A DNA stretch of 47,132 nucleotides from Candidatus Methylomirabilis sp. (GTDB lineage: Bacteria > DYJV01). This document shows positions 16,380 to 26,453 of this stretch, one piece after another. The first letter of the stretch is position 1; each line of letters opens with the position of its first letter. The stretch covers positions 1 through 47,132 of the forward strand of contig DYJV01000009.1 in NCBI GenBank assembly GCA_020722945.1, written 5' to 3'. The notes under the pieces are model-generated. The model was not told where the DNA came from. It was given only the letters and a program-made list of their open reading frames with translations, and searched no databases. A program made the translations under genes and the position numbers.

Positions 16380-18020
16380 ATGATCCAATGGCCAAAATCT
16401 AATGATGTATTAGGGACAGTAAATCGAGGTAATCCAGCAGAATCAGGATTATGCACACTTTGCAGATCTGACTGTCAAGGTAAATGTGAAACATGGATGT
16501 CAACTCTAAAAGGTAGAAAGATGCTTTATCCGAGAGATTTCGGGACAATTACAGCAGGGTGTTCAAATACTACCCATATTGGTGTATCATACAACTCTTT
16601 GAGAATACAAGGTTACAATTATGGTGCAAACGGAATTCCTAAAGGTTTATCCAATGATCCTGATGACTGTATCTTCCCAAATGTAAATATTGAAGTTGAA
16701 TTTGGGAAAAAGATGAAAACAAAATCAAGAATTCCAATCATGACAGGGGCACTTGGTTCTACTTTTATTGCTGCAAAATATTGGGAATCTTTTGCAATAG
16801 GTGCTGCACTGGTAGGATTTCCAATAGTTATTGGCGAGAATGTTGTTGGAGTTGACAAAAACTCAATTATTAAAAATGGTAAAATATCAAAAGCTCCAGA
16901 ACTTGAAAGGAGAATTGATTGTTATCTCAAATATTATGACGGATATGGATCGATAATTGTCCAGATGAACGTTGAAGATACAAGAAATGGTGTTGCAGAA
17001 TATATTATCGATAAATATGGTGACAAAGTTATTATTGAGCTCAAATGGGGTCAAGGTGCAAAAGATATAGGTGGAGAAATTCAGGTTACTGACCTCGAAT
17101 ATGCTACATTCTTGAAAAACAGAGGTTACATTGTTGATCCTGATCCTACAAAACCTGAAGTAATCGAAGCATTCAAAAATGGTGCTATCAAGTCTTTTGC
17201 AAGACACAGTAGACTCGGTTACACCAATCTTAACAACTCTGATCAGGTAATGGCAGATTTTACTAAATCTATAAAATATTTAAGAAAAATAGGTTTTAAA
17301 AGAATCACTTTAAAAACAGGTTCTTACGGTATGGAAGCACTTGCTATGTCAATCAAGCTTGCTACAGATACAGGTCTTGACCTACTCACCATTGATGGTG
17401 CTGGTGGCGGGACAGGGATGAGCCCATGGAATATGATGGAAACTTGGGGAGTCCCTTCAATATTCCTCCACTCAAAAGCACATGAGTATGCTTCAATTTT
17501 AGCAGCTAAAGGCTGTAATGTTGTTGATATGGCTTTTGCTGGTGGTCTTGCAAGAGAGGATCATATTTTTAAAGCATTGGCACTTGGTGCTCCATATACA
17601 AAGCTTGTATGTATGGGGAGAGCATTGATGATACCTGGATTTTTAGGCTCTAATATAGAGGGTGTTCTCAAGCCTGCAAACAAAGTTAAAGTAAATGGTA
17701 ATTGGGATGCTCTTCCAAAGAGTGTTTCAGAGCTTGGTGGCAAAGCTGAAGAGTTATTCGCATCATATTTTGATGTAGAGAAGAAAGTTGGCAAAAGTGA
17801 AATGAAAAATATTCCATTTGGTGCTATTGGAGTATGGACACTATCAGACAAACTTGCAGGTGGTTTACAGCAGCTTATGGCTGGAGCAAGAAAGTTTAAT
17901 TTAAGTGAAATTACAAGAGATGATCTCTTCTCAGCAAACAGAGAGACAGAAGCAGAAACCAAAATTCCTTTTATTACTGATGTTCAGGATCAATTTGCTA
18001 AAAAAATACTTAATTCATAA
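16380..18020 (+). CDS. FMN-binding glutamate synthase-family protein, standalone
   Basis: 546 aa related to the FMN/synthase domain of the glutamate synthase large subunit (archaeal-type GltB). A (beta/alpha)8 barrel is indicated by IPIMTGALGST, IELKWGQGAKDIGGE, LLTIDGAGGGTGMSP and DMAFAGGLAREDHIFKALALGA. An N-terminal cysteine set, Cys25, Cys28, Cys32 and Cys36, may bind an iron-sulfur cluster in addition to the usual central one. No amidotransferase domain or GltD adjoins it, so ammonia and electrons must come from elsewhere, or the real substrate differs from glutamate. AGGAGG stands before the ATG; a terminator follows. Confidence 0.85.
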   Translation: MIQWPKSNDVLGTVNRGNPAESGLCTLCRSDCQGKCETWMSTLKGRKMLYPRDFGTITAGCSNTTHIGVSYNSLRIQGYNYGANGIPKGLSNDPDDCIFPNVNIEVEFGKKMKTKSRIPIMTGALGSTFIAAKYWESFAIGAALVGFPIVIGENVVGVDKNSIIKNGKISKAPELERRIDCYLKYYDGYGSIIVQMNVEDTRNGVAEYIIDKYGDKVIIELKWGQGAKDIGGEIQVTDLEYATFLKNRGYIVDPDPTKPEVIEAFKNGAIKSFARHSRLGYTNLNNSDQVMADFTKSIKYLRKIGFKRITLKTGSYGMEALAMSIKLATDTGLDLLTIDGAGGGTGMSPWNMMETWGVPSIFLHSKAHEYASILAAKGCNVVDMAFAGGLAREDHIFKALALGAPYTKLVCMGRALMIPGFLGSNIEGVLKPANKVKVNGNWDALPKSVSELGGKAEELFASYFDVEKKVGKSEMKNIPFGAIGVWTLSDKLAGGLQQLMAGARKFNLSEITRDDLFSANRETEAETKIPFITDVQDQFAKKILNS

Positions 18021-18021
18021 A

Positions 18022-18048
18022 AGAGAGGGGGCTATCCCCCTTTCTTTA
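18022..18048. terminator. Terminator between convergent glutamate synthase and larE genes
   Basis: AGGGGG (18026-18031), a CTAT loop, CCCCCT (18036-18041), then TTCTTT on the plus strand. On the minus strand the hairpin is followed by CTCTTTTA, so it may act both ways. Confidence 0.75.
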
Positions 18049-18800
18049 CTCCTTGTCAAATCTACCCTTTTCATAATTTTCAAAAAATATATCTCTACTT
18101 AATAACATTGTAGATAGTATTTCAAAGTAATTTTCTGCTTTTTTAATGTTGTCACTCTCAATAAGCCATTTACCATCCTCTAAAACTCTTACCCTCAAAG
18201 ATTTCAACCCTTGATTATTTAAAAATTCCTCTGTGTCTGATATTACTTTCAGTAATTTTGGTGTGAGCTCTCTATTGTAGTTGACCCTTGTTGCTATGCA
18301 GGTTGAGGATGGAGATATTAGGTATGAAAGAGATTTTTCTTCGAGGTATGATAAAATTTCCAATTTCCCAATTTTCAAATCTCTAAATGGGGACAGAACA
18401 TTTAATTCTTTGATTGCTCTATTGCCGGGTCTAAACTCATTTATTTCAGAAAAATTACCACCTTCTAAGATAGTGCAAGGTCCATATTTATTAATTATTG
18501 TATGAAAAATCATCTTTTTACAGTAGTAACATCTCTCTCTACTGTTATTTCTAATATTTTCATCTTTTAGTGTGTCAACTTTTACTACATCAAGTGGTAA
18601 AGAGAGTTGGTCTGCTTTGGAAATTGCATTTTGCAAATGAAAATTTGTGTGTAGAGGTGTATGGATATAAATTAGGTTAAGGTTGGGAACTTTTTTTTTA
18701 ATAGGTAACAGAGGCAACAGCTATCAGTCCCTCCACTGAAAGCTATTGCCAATTTGGATGTATCTAATATATTTAAATATTCTTGAAATCTATCTAACAT
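18046..18800 (-). CDS. larE: LarE-type sacrificial sulfur transferase, frameshifted at a nine-A run
   Basis: PP-loop ATPase family that donates its own cysteine sulfur to the nickel-pincer cofactor precursor. The continuous frame 18046-18717 lacks the N-terminus. The missing part is encoded just upstream in another frame, from the ATG at 18798-18800: MLDRFQEYLNILDTSKLA, then AIAFSGGTDSCCLCYLLKKK, including the PP-loop SGGTDS. The two frames meet at nine A on the minus strand (18691-18699); ten A would join them. Downstream are RCYYCKK and PSSTCIATR, whose cysteine matches the sacrificial position. The ATG overlaps the htpX stop by 11 bases. This may be a sequencing error, a real mutation, or slippage. 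LarB and LarC are not in the window. Confidence 0.85.
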
Positions 18801-19650
18801 TATTAGACATCTGCTCTAATCTTCTCACTCTCTCCTCTACAGGCGGATGTGTGCTGAAAAGATTAAATATTGCACGTCCTCCACTTAGTGGACTCACTAT
18901 AAACATATGAGCAGTTGCTGGATTGACATTGTTGTGTGTATAACTCACACCAGCAGTCAATTTCTTTAAAGCATTTGCAAGATATATAGGCTTTCCACTC
19001 AACATCGCTCCGCCTTCATCGGCAAGATACTCTCTTGAACGAGATATAGCCATCTGAACAAGCATAGCTGCGAATGAAGCAATTATACTAAAAATAATTA
19101 CAAATACTAAATTTAGAGCTCCGCCACCCTCTTCATCTTCGGAACCACCACCAAATATAGCTCCCCACTGAGCCATATTGGCAATCATACTTATTGCACC
19201 TGCTATTGTGGCTGCTACTGTCTGAATAAGTATATCTCTATGTTTGATATGTGATATCTCGTGAGCCAACACACCAAAGAGCTCATCTTCATTGAGGAGA
19301 TTCATAATTCCTGTTGTAACTGCAACAGCAGAATTTTGAGGATTTCTGCCTGTTGCAAAAGCATTTGGCATCTCTGTATCAACTATGTAAACTTTTGGTT
19401 TTGGAATATCTCCCCTTTCACTTAAAATCTGAACCATTTTGTGGAGCTTTGGAGCTTCTGACTCTGAGACCTCTTTGGCTCCATACATAGTTAGAACTAT
19501 TTTATCACTAAACCAGTAACTGGCAAAATTCATAACAGCTGCAAATATAAATGCAACAAACATCCCCCCTCTGCCACCTATAAGACCACCGAGCATTACA
19601 AGTATTATGGTCAAAAGAGCCATAAGAAAAAATGTTTTGAATTGATTCAT
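18790..19650 (-). CDS. htpX: Membrane protease HtpX (M48 zinc metalloprotease)
   Basis: Inner-membrane quality-control protease. Two helices lie near residues 5-45; the zinc site HEISH is at 130-134, with the third ligand Glu207 in SREYLADE; two more helices sit between them. The Gly-rich GGRGGM loop is typical. 286 aa is the usual size. TAGGAGG precedes the ATG, with a sigma-70-like promoter at 19688-19715. Confidence 0.94.
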   Translation of the reverse strand: MNQFKTFFLMALLTIILVMLGGLIGGRGGMFVAFIFAAVMNFASYWFSDKIVLTMYGAKEVSESEAPKLHKMVQILSERGDIPKPKVYIVDTEMPNAFATGRNPQNSAVAVTTGIMNLLNEDELFGVLAHEISHIKHRDILIQTVAATIAGAISMIANMAQWGAIFGGGSEDEEGGGALNLVFVIIFSIIASFAAMLVQMAISRSREYLADEGGAMLSGKPIYLANALKKLTAGVSYTHNNVNPATAHMFIVSPLSGGRAIFNLFSTHPPVEERVRRLEQMSNNVR

Positions 19651-19687
19651 AAATTATAACCTCCTAAATTTTATTTTTATTAATTTT

Positions 19688-19715
19688 AAGATATATCAAA
19701 AATAAATTTTGTCAA
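19688..19715 (-). promoter_or_regulatory. Promoter for htpX-larE
   Basis: Minus strand: TTGACA at 19710-19715 and TATCTT at 19688-19693, spacer 16, with the start codon 38 bases further on. Confidence 0.5.
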
Positions 19716-19782
19716 GAATTTTTGGATTCTGAGAGAGTATATTAAAAAAAATTATAAATCATCAACTTTCTTTAAAACTCTG

Positions 19783-19811
19783 TTGAAATAAACAGTAAAA
19801 TCTTGTAGTAT
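19783..19811 (+). promoter_or_regulatory. Promoter for the EamA-glnE pair
   Basis: TTGAAA at 19783-19788, 17-base spacer, TAGTAT at 19806-19811 with TG just before it. The ATG at 19822 is so close that a transcript from here would be almost leaderless, and no ribosome binding site is visible. Confidence 0.45.
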
Positions 19812-19821
19812 ATTTTCCCTT

Positions 19822-20685
19822 ATGAAAAGCTATTTTTACATTATCATATCTATGGTTATATGGAGCAGCTACAGCATTATATTGAAAAAAGTAGACCTCG
19901 ATCCTGTTATATTTACTTTTACTACCAATATTTTGGGGGGAGTGTTCATTTACCTTTATGGAAGAACAAAAAATATAAGTTTTAAAATATCAAACAAGAA
20001 TAAACTGATGATCTTCTTTACAGCTATTTTTATTTTAATCAACTCCATATCATTTTTTTATGCGTATAAGCTTACATCTGTTTCTAATGCTGTTTTTTCA
20101 CACTACCTTGCCCCTATATTTGTTTCTATTGCTGCACCAATTCTGATAAAAGAGAGAGTTGAGTATAAGACTCTGATATCTCTCATACTTGCAATTATGG
20201 GGATGTATTTTATATTTTTTCAGAATAGTCATTCATTCAATATTTCAAGAAATGATCTTCTTGGTATCTTGCTTGGGACATTATCTGCTGTATGTTATGC
20301 ATTAGTTATAATAATAGTGAAACATCTCATAAAGAGCTCTAATTATATTGTCATGATAATTTACCAAGATTTATCAATGCTGTTTATCAGTTTGCTTGCT
20401 TCACCCATTATCTTTTCCGATTTTGATTTTTCCCTTAATATCCTTATTGTTACTCTGCTTGTAGCCTTTACTCACTGTTTTATTGCACCTCTATTTTACC
20501 TGAAAGGATTAGAGAGTATAAAAGCTCAATATGCAGGTCTTCTCGGTTACACAGAGGTTTTAAGCAGTATCTTGCTTGGTATAATCTTCTTAAAGGAGAT
20601 CCCAAACATGGCAGTATTTGTTGGGGGTCTATTAATAGTCATCTCTGGAGGGATATTAATTGTATCAGCCAAACAAACTGAGTAG
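19822..20685 (+). CDS. EamA/DMT-superfamily transporter
   Basis: 287-residue membrane protein with about ten hydrophobic helices arranged as two EamA repeats, each ending in a Pro/Gly-rich helix (FSHYLAPIFVSIAAPIL; LLGYTEVLSSILLGIIFL). Members export amino acids, metabolites or nucleosides; substrate unknown. It overlaps glnE by 26 bases. Confidence 0.85.
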   Translation: MKSYFYIIISMVIWSSYSIILKKVDLDPVIFTFTTNILGGVFIYLYGRTKNISFKISNKNKLMIFFTAIFILINSISFFYAYKLTSVSNAVFSHYLAPIFVSIAAPILIKERVEYKTLISLILAIMGMYFIFFQNSHSFNISRNDLLGILLGTLSAVCYALVIIIVKHLIKSSNYIVMIIYQDLSMLFISLLASPIIFSDFDFSLNILIVTLLVAFTHCFIAPLFYLKGLESIKAQYAGLLGYTEVLSSILLGIIFLKEIPNMAVFVGGLLIVISGGILIVSAKQTE

Positions 20686-23554
20686 TTACAATATATTGGA
20701 TAATGATACCAATCGTTATCTCACAGAGGTGTTGTCCAGATACTTTAAAGAAAAGACAGATAATGTTCTTCAAAGTATAGCTTCAACACCTGTTCCCGAA
20801 CAGACACTAATAAATCTTGAAAAGATAATCGATAATATAGATAAATATACTTTCACTGATGACACTCTAATCTATACAATTAAAATAGCTTCATTTTCCC
20901 CTTTTTTGACAAAGATAATTCGTAAAAATCCCGATTATTTCCTCTCATTTCTCTTTTCAGATAAAAATTATCAAAAAACTCCCGATTTTCAATCATACAT
21001 AAAAAGTTTAGAGAGATTTTGCAGCAAGGTTAAGAGTGTTGATGAGCTTAAAAAATATATAAGATATTTTAAACAGAGAGAGTTTTTGAGGATAGGATTT
21101 CAAGATATTCTAAAAATAGTTGATATAAAGAGAGTTACCCAAGAACTTTCAGATTTGGCAGCTGCATTTGTTGAATATGTATCTGTATGGCTTTCCGAGA
21201 ATAAATTTAAACAGATAAACAGAGATGAAATTTTTATACTTGGTATGGGTAAATTATCTGGTCAAGAGTTGAATTTCTCATCAGATATAGATCTGATATA
21301 CTTTTACAAAAGAAATGAGACTCACGATATTGTCATTATAAATTTTTTTGAACAATTAACCAAAATAATAAATGATATTACTGAGGATGGCTTTGTTTTC
21401 AGAGTTGATCTAAGATTAAGACCTGAAGGTATAAATGGACCCATTGCTGTGGATTTCGATAGTGGATTATTCTACTATGAAAATTTTGGCAGATTTTGGG
21501 AGAGAGCTGCTCTGATAAAGGCAAGACCTATTGCTGGTAACATCGAAATGGGAAACTATTTCCTCAAATCCTTGAATCCTTTTATTTATAGGAGAAGCCT
21601 TGATTTTAATGTTATCAACGAAATTAAACTTCTAAAAGAGAAGATAAATAGGTCTCTTAACTCCTCAAATTTTGATAAAAATATCAAATTAGGGTTTGGT
21701 GGAATAAGGGAGATAGAGTTTATTATCCAAAATTTACAACTTATTTTTGGTGGTAAATACCCTGAAATACGAGTAAAAAACAGTCTTGATTTTCTTGAAA
21801 TTATGAAGAATAATTATCAGTTGATATCTGTTTCAGATATTGAAACTCTAACATCAGGTTATAGGTTCTTAAGAAGTCTTGAGCATAAGATACAGATACT
21901 TCATGAGCAGCAAACACACGATTTACCTGATGATAGTAACGATTTAAAAATTATAAGCAGCTATTTTAATTTTGATAAAGTTGACAATTTTTTATCCCAT
22001 CAAATGCAAGTGAGACAAGATATACACAAAATATTTATCAAATTTTTCGAATTGGAGATAGCAAAAAGTATTCAAAAAGATATTCATGAAATATTTGTCG
22101 ACCTTGAATCTGACAAAATTGATACTATCGAGCAGCTCAGAAAACTAAATTTTGAAGAGCCATCAAGGATTTATGACTCATTTATATACTTTAAATCAAT
22201 TTTACCTTCTGAAAATTATAAACTTCTAATTCAGATTTTATCAGATGTTTTGTTACTTATAGGAAATTTTAGAAGAAAAGATAATATAATTAACGGTTTT
22301 TTACAACTTTTAGAGAAAATCAAATTCAGTAAAGGTTATCTCAATTTTTTTATAGAAAATATTTCAGTTATAGAGATCATTATGAATATTTTTGAAAAGA
22401 GTGATTATCTTGCATCAGTTCTTACAAGCTACAAAGAGATATTTGAAGAGATATTTTTTACTGATTTTCTTACAAGATATAGAGATAGTGATTCTACCTA
22501 CAATGATCTTGATAAAAGTCTTGCGAGAGTGTCAAGTTATGAAGATTGCATGGAGCAGATACGGATATTCAAACATCGAGAGACTTTAAGAGTTGGGTTA
22601 CCATTTTTGAATGATCAATTAGAAGTAGATCAGGTAATTACTCAGGTTACAGATGTTGCTGATGCAATTTTAAATAAAAGTCTAAAGATTGTAGAGGAAG
22701 AGTTTATAAATAGATATGGATTTATAAAGGAGAATAAATTTGCTGTTATTGCACTTGGTAAGTTTGGTGGACGGGAGTTAAATTTTTTATCTGACCTTGA
22801 TATTATATTTTTATTTGAAAAAGATTCCTACTCTGAGAAAGGTTTGAGAGCAAATGAGTATTTTTCAAGGTTGCTACAAAGATTGATATCTTTTCTTTCA
22901 ATAAGAACATTAAACGGCATAGCTTACGAAATAGATACAAGATTGAGACCATCAGGGAATGCAGGAACATTGGTTACCTCTTTTGAAGCATTCTCTCACT
23001 ACCACAATATCAGCTCCTCTCTCTGGGAGATACAGGCTCTCCTTAAAGCAAGATTTGTGGCAGGAGATTATCAATTTGGAGAGAAAGTTACTTTATTTAT
23101 AAAAAATTTGATTTTAAATAGAGAAATATCTCAAGAGGGGATAGACAAAATCCTGAAAATAAGGAATAGGATAGAAGTTGAAGAGGGTCAAGAGAGTAAA
23201 GAGTGCATCGATATAAAGAGCGGTTTGGGTGGATTGATAGATATAGAATTTCTCATCCAGATGTTGCAGTTAAAACATAAAATTCTAACCCGCAATACCT
23301 TTAATGCAATTAAAATTTTTAAAGATAGAAATTTATTGGAGAGAGATACTCTTGATTTTATTGATCATTCTTACAGATATTTAAGAAAATTAGAAAATAT
23401 TTTAAGACTTTCTGAACAAAAGAGTAAAAACAAAATATATTTAAACAATCTTAAAAGTGGATATATAACTACCCAAATTGATAAAATTATAGAGACAAAA
23501 AGGGGAGTAAGAGATATTTTTGATAAATTGTCAAAAAATTTATTAAAAATATAA
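20660..23554 (+). CDS. glnE: Glutamine synthetase adenylyltransferase/deadenylylase
   Basis: Bifunctional enzyme that attaches and removes AMP on glutamine synthetase according to nitrogen status. Two nucleotidyltransferase modules are clear: GMGKLSGQELNFSSDIDLIY near residue 195 and ALGKFGGRELNFLSDLDIIF near 695, each with its DxD metal pair, plus RLRPEG and RLRPSG. 964 aa is close to the E. coli protein. The TTG start at 20660 lies inside the EamA gene and is supported by GGAGGG seven bases upstream. Both active sites look intact. Confidence 0.94.
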   Translation: MYQPNKLSSYNILDNDTNRYLTEVLSRYFKEKTDNVLQSIASTPVPEQTLINLEKIIDNIDKYTFTDDTLIYTIKIASFSPFLTKIIRKNPDYFLSFLFSDKNYQKTPDFQSYIKSLERFCSKVKSVDELKKYIRYFKQREFLRIGFQDILKIVDIKRVTQELSDLAAAFVEYVSVWLSENKFKQINRDEIFILGMGKLSGQELNFSSDIDLIYFYKRNETHDIVIINFFEQLTKIINDITEDGFVFRVDLRLRPEGINGPIAVDFDSGLFYYENFGRFWERAALIKARPIAGNIEMGNYFLKSLNPFIYRRSLDFNVINEIKLLKEKINRSLNSSNFDKNIKLGFGGIREIEFIIQNLQLIFGGKYPEIRVKNSLDFLEIMKNNYQLISVSDIETLTSGYRFLRSLEHKIQILHEQQTHDLPDDSNDLKIISSYFNFDKVDNFLSHQMQVRQDIHKIFIKFFELEIAKSIQKDIHEIFVDLESDKIDTIEQLRKLNFEEPSRIYDSFIYFKSILPSENYKLLIQILSDVLLLIGNFRRKDNIINGFLQLLEKIKFSKGYLNFFIENISVIEIIMNIFEKSDYLASVLTSYKEIFEEIFFTDFLTRYRDSDSTYNDLDKSLARVSSYEDCMEQIRIFKHRETLRVGLPFLNDQLEVDQVITQVTDVADAILNKSLKIVEEEFINRYGFIKENKFAVIALGKFGGRELNFLSDLDIIFLFEKDSYSEKGLRANEYFSRLLQRLISFLSIRTLNGIAYEIDTRLRPSGNAGTLVTSFEAFSHYHNISSSLWEIQALLKARFVAGDYQFGEKVTLFIKNLILNREISQEGIDKILKIRNRIEVEEGQESKECIDIKSGLGGLIDIEFLIQMLQLKHKILTRNTFNAIKIFKDRNLLERDTLDFIDHSYRYLRKLENILRLSEQKSKNKIYLNNLKSGYITTQIDKIIETKRGVRDIFDKLSKNLLKI

Positions 23555-23666
23555 AATTTATGTATGTAGGGTGGTAAAAAAAGTTTCTAAACAAAAAATA
23601 TCTATTTACTACCAGCAGATATAGTGAAATAAAGTGAAAATTAAATATTTAAAAATATATCAAAAT

Positions 23667-25895
23667 CTATTCGGTGTTAGAACTATCTTTCTCTATGTAG
23701 TTACACTTTTTGTTGGGACATTGGATGATGATTCCTGATTTGAGATGTTTCTTGATCATGTAGCGATTACCGCAGTTACTGCATAGTTGGTTGACAGGTT
23801 CATACCACGATACAAATTTACATTTAGGATAGTTGCTACAACCGTAAAATACTCTCCCTTTCTTACTCCGTCTCTGCACAATTACCCCTGAACATTCATC
23901 TTCAGGGCAAGGCATTATTGAAATAGGCTTACTAAAATTACACTCAGGATATTTTTCGCAAGATATAAATTTACCATACTTACCATTCCTCAAAAGAAGA
24001 GAATTGCCACATTTGGGACATTTTTCGTTGAGGACCTCATCCTTTACAATCTCAAGCTCTCCATTTGGAGCAACTTTGAATTGTTTGGTATTTTTACACT
24101 CTGGGTAATTAGAGCAAGCAAGGAACCTTCCATTTCTGCTCCATTTGATTATCATTTTGTTACCACATTTTTCACATACAAAGTCTGACTCTTCTGTTAT
24201 TTGGTTGATATGAGACATATTTTGATAAGCACTTTTTAGAGTGGCATCAAATTTATGGTAAAATTCTGAAAGAACATCTCTCCACTGAAACTTACTGCTC
24301 TCTATATCGTCAAGCTTGTTTTCAAGCTGTGCTGTAAAATTTACATCGAATATTTCTGGAAAACTCTCAATAAGCATATCATTGATAAGCATCCCTATCT
24401 CTGTAGGATAAAGCTTCTTCTCTTTTATATGTGCATACTTTCTCTCCTGTATGTTTTGAAGTATTGGAGCGTATGTGGATGGGCGTCCAATACCCTTTTC
24501 TTCAAGAGCCTTTACAAGAGTGCTCTCTGTGTATCTTGGTGGTGGTTCTGTAAAATGCTGCTGAGGAGAGATACTCTGAATTTTAAGTGGATCACCCTGA
24601 TTCACTGTTGGAAGGAGCTTATCGTCAGATTCTTCAGAAAATACTTTTAGGAAACCATCAAATTTAAGGATTGAACCAGTTGTTCTAAATGTATACTCAC
24701 TCTCTGTATCTGTAATGTCAATAGTTGTTTGATCATAGAGAGCTGATTTCATCTGACTTGCAACAAATCTCTCCCATATAAGTTTATAAAGTTTGTATTG
24801 GTCGTTAGTAAGGAATTTTTTTATATTTTCAGGGTGTATCTCAACAGAAGTAGGTCTTATAGCTTCATGTGCATCTTGGGCTGTAGATTTGATAGAATAC
24901 TCTTTTGGGTGTGATGGTAAATACGATTTACCAAATTTTTCTGAGATAAATTTTCTGCATGAATCTATTGCAGTAGGCGAAATCCTGACAGAATCAGTCC
25001 TCATATAGGTAATAAGCCCCACACTACCCTGCTCACCTATATCAACACCCTCGTATAATGTTTGAGCTACTTGCATTGTTTTGTATGGTCTAAAATTTAT
25101 CTTTGTGGATGCTTCTTGCTGAAGTTTACTTGTGGTGTATGGTGGTAGAGGATTTCTCTTTTTCTCTTTTCTCTCTACACTGCTTATGTGAAAATTAGAG
25201 GCTTTAATATTGTTTACTATCTGATCTGCCTGTTCAGAATTTAGGATGTGGGGGGATTTGTTTCCTATTTTGAAAAGTTTAGATTCAAGCTCTTGGCTGC
25301 TACCTGTCAAGAATATACCTTTTACTGACCAATACTCTTCAGGCTTAAATGCTTGTATCTCCTTCTCTCGTTCGCAGATTAATCTAAGAGTAACAGTCTG
25401 AACCCTTCCTGCACTTAAACCTCTTCTTATCTTTTTCCATAAGAGGGGACTTACTTTGTAGCCCACTATCCTATCAAGAATTCTCCTTGTTTGCTGTGCA
25501 TTGAATCTGTTTTCATCAAGCTGTTCAGGATTGTTTATAGATTTTAAGACTGCTTCTTTGGTAATTTCGTAGAATAAAACTCTTTTGATATTTGTTTTCT
25601 TGATTTTAAGATGATTTGCAATATGCCATGCTATTGCTTCACCCTCTCTGTCAGGGTCTGACGCAAGATATATATTTTCCGATTTTTTAGCTTCATTCTT
25701 CAGCTTTTTTAAGACTTTCTCTTTCCCCTCCATTACATCATATTTAGGCTCAAAGTCATGCTCTATATCAACTCCCAACTCTTTTTTAGGGAGGTCTATC
25801 ACATGCCCAAAAGAAGCTTCTATTTTGAAATCATCACCCAAATACTTCTTTAATGTTTTGGCTTTTGCAGGAGATTCTACTATAACAAGGTTCAT
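23667..25895 (-). CDS. topA: DNA topoisomerase I (type IA)
   Basis: Relaxes negative supercoils. The Toprim domain begins MNLVIVESPAKAKT and holds SDPDREGEAIAWH. The catalytic tyrosine is in GLITYMRTDS near residue 300. Four C-terminal zinc ribbons follow (CEKCG, CPKCG, CPEDEC and CSNCG blocks). The ATG at 25893-25895 has GGAAGAG upstream and matches the family start; a TTG five codons earlier is less likely. It follows smg by 20 bases. Confidence 0.96.
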   Translation of the reverse strand: MNLVIVESPAKAKTLKKYLGDDFKIEASFGHVIDLPKKELGVDIEHDFEPKYDVMEGKEKVLKKLKNEAKKSENIYLASDPDREGEAIAWHIANHLKIKKTNIKRVLFYEITKEAVLKSINNPEQLDENRFNAQQTRRILDRIVGYKVSPLLWKKIRRGLSAGRVQTVTLRLICEREKEIQAFKPEEYWSVKGIFLTGSSQELESKLFKIGNKSPHILNSEQADQIVNNIKASNFHISSVERKEKKRNPLPPYTTSKLQQEASTKINFRPYKTMQVAQTLYEGVDIGEQGSVGLITYMRTDSVRISPTAIDSCRKFISEKFGKSYLPSHPKEYSIKSTAQDAHEAIRPTSVEIHPENIKKFLTNDQYKLYKLIWERFVASQMKSALYDQTTIDITDTESEYTFRTTGSILKFDGFLKVFSEESDDKLLPTVNQGDPLKIQSISPQQHFTEPPPRYTESTLVKALEEKGIGRPSTYAPILQNIQERKYAHIKEKKLYPTEIGMLINDMLIESFPEIFDVNFTAQLENKLDDIESSKFQWRDVLSEFYHKFDATLKSAYQNMSHINQITEESDFVCEKCGNKMIIKWSRNGRFLACSNYPECKNTKQFKVAPNGELEIVKDEVLNEKCPKCGNSLLLRNGKYGKFISCEKYPECNFSKPISIMPCPEDECSGVIVQRRSKKGRVFYGCSNYPKCKFVSWYEPVNQLCSNCGNRYMIKKHLKSGIIIQCPNKKCNYIEKDSSNTE

Positions 25896-25915
25896 CGTTA
25901 TCTCTTCCAAAAAAA

Positions 25916-26386
25916 TTAGTTGTAGATAACCTCAGTTTCATTATTGAGGATATAATCGAAAAGATTTTTGTTGTTGTTGTAGGCAGTGAGGGCAGTAAGC
26001 AATTTTATATCTTCAAGACCTACTTTATTGCCATAAGTTGATATTACGACTCTTTCAAGTATGCTCTCAAAGATATCATCATCTACCAAACCCTTTTTTT
26101 TGAGTAAATAAAGGTAATTTATCGCATCTTTTGTAAGGAAGTCGGTCTCTTCCTTTGTAAGTATTCTGAAGTTTTTAGGGAGCTTGTTGTTGCTACTCTC
26201 CTGCTTGTAGAAAAAATTATCAAAGCTTATACCCATTGTTTCGAGCCAATAAAGAGCATTATCAATCTCTCTAGAATCAAAACCCATCTGCAAAAGGTCA
26301 TTTATTATTTCATCTTCATAAATAGTGTTGTTTTTAGAGAGATATTTGGCTATAAGATTAACTATTTTGTAGGTTTTACTTTTCAA
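25916..26386 (-). CDS. smg: Smg/DUF494 family protein
   Basis: 156 aa, helical, with the DUF494 pattern MGFDSREIDNALYWLETMG and FRILTKEETDFLTKDAINYLYLL. Function is unknown, but the gene often sits beside topA, as here, or dprA. The start is TTG with AGGAGGGG upstream. Confidence 0.85.
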   Translation of the reverse strand: MKSKTYKIVNLIAKYLSKNNTIYEDEIINDLLQMGFDSREIDNALYWLETMGISFDNFFYKQESSNNKLPKNFRILTKEETDFLTKDAINYLYLLKKKGLVDDDIFESILERVVISTYGNKVGLEDIKLLTALTAYNNNKNLFDYILNNETEVIYN

Positions 26387-26453
26387 ATTTCCCCTCCTAA
26401 TATTACAAAAATAAACAAATAAAAATAGTATCTGCCATATTTTTAGTTACAAA

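Noticed and set aside
23555-23666. Terminator between convergent glnE and topA
   Set aside because: The only pairing found (GGTGGTAAA with TTTACTACC) has a loop of over 30 bases and no T-run.
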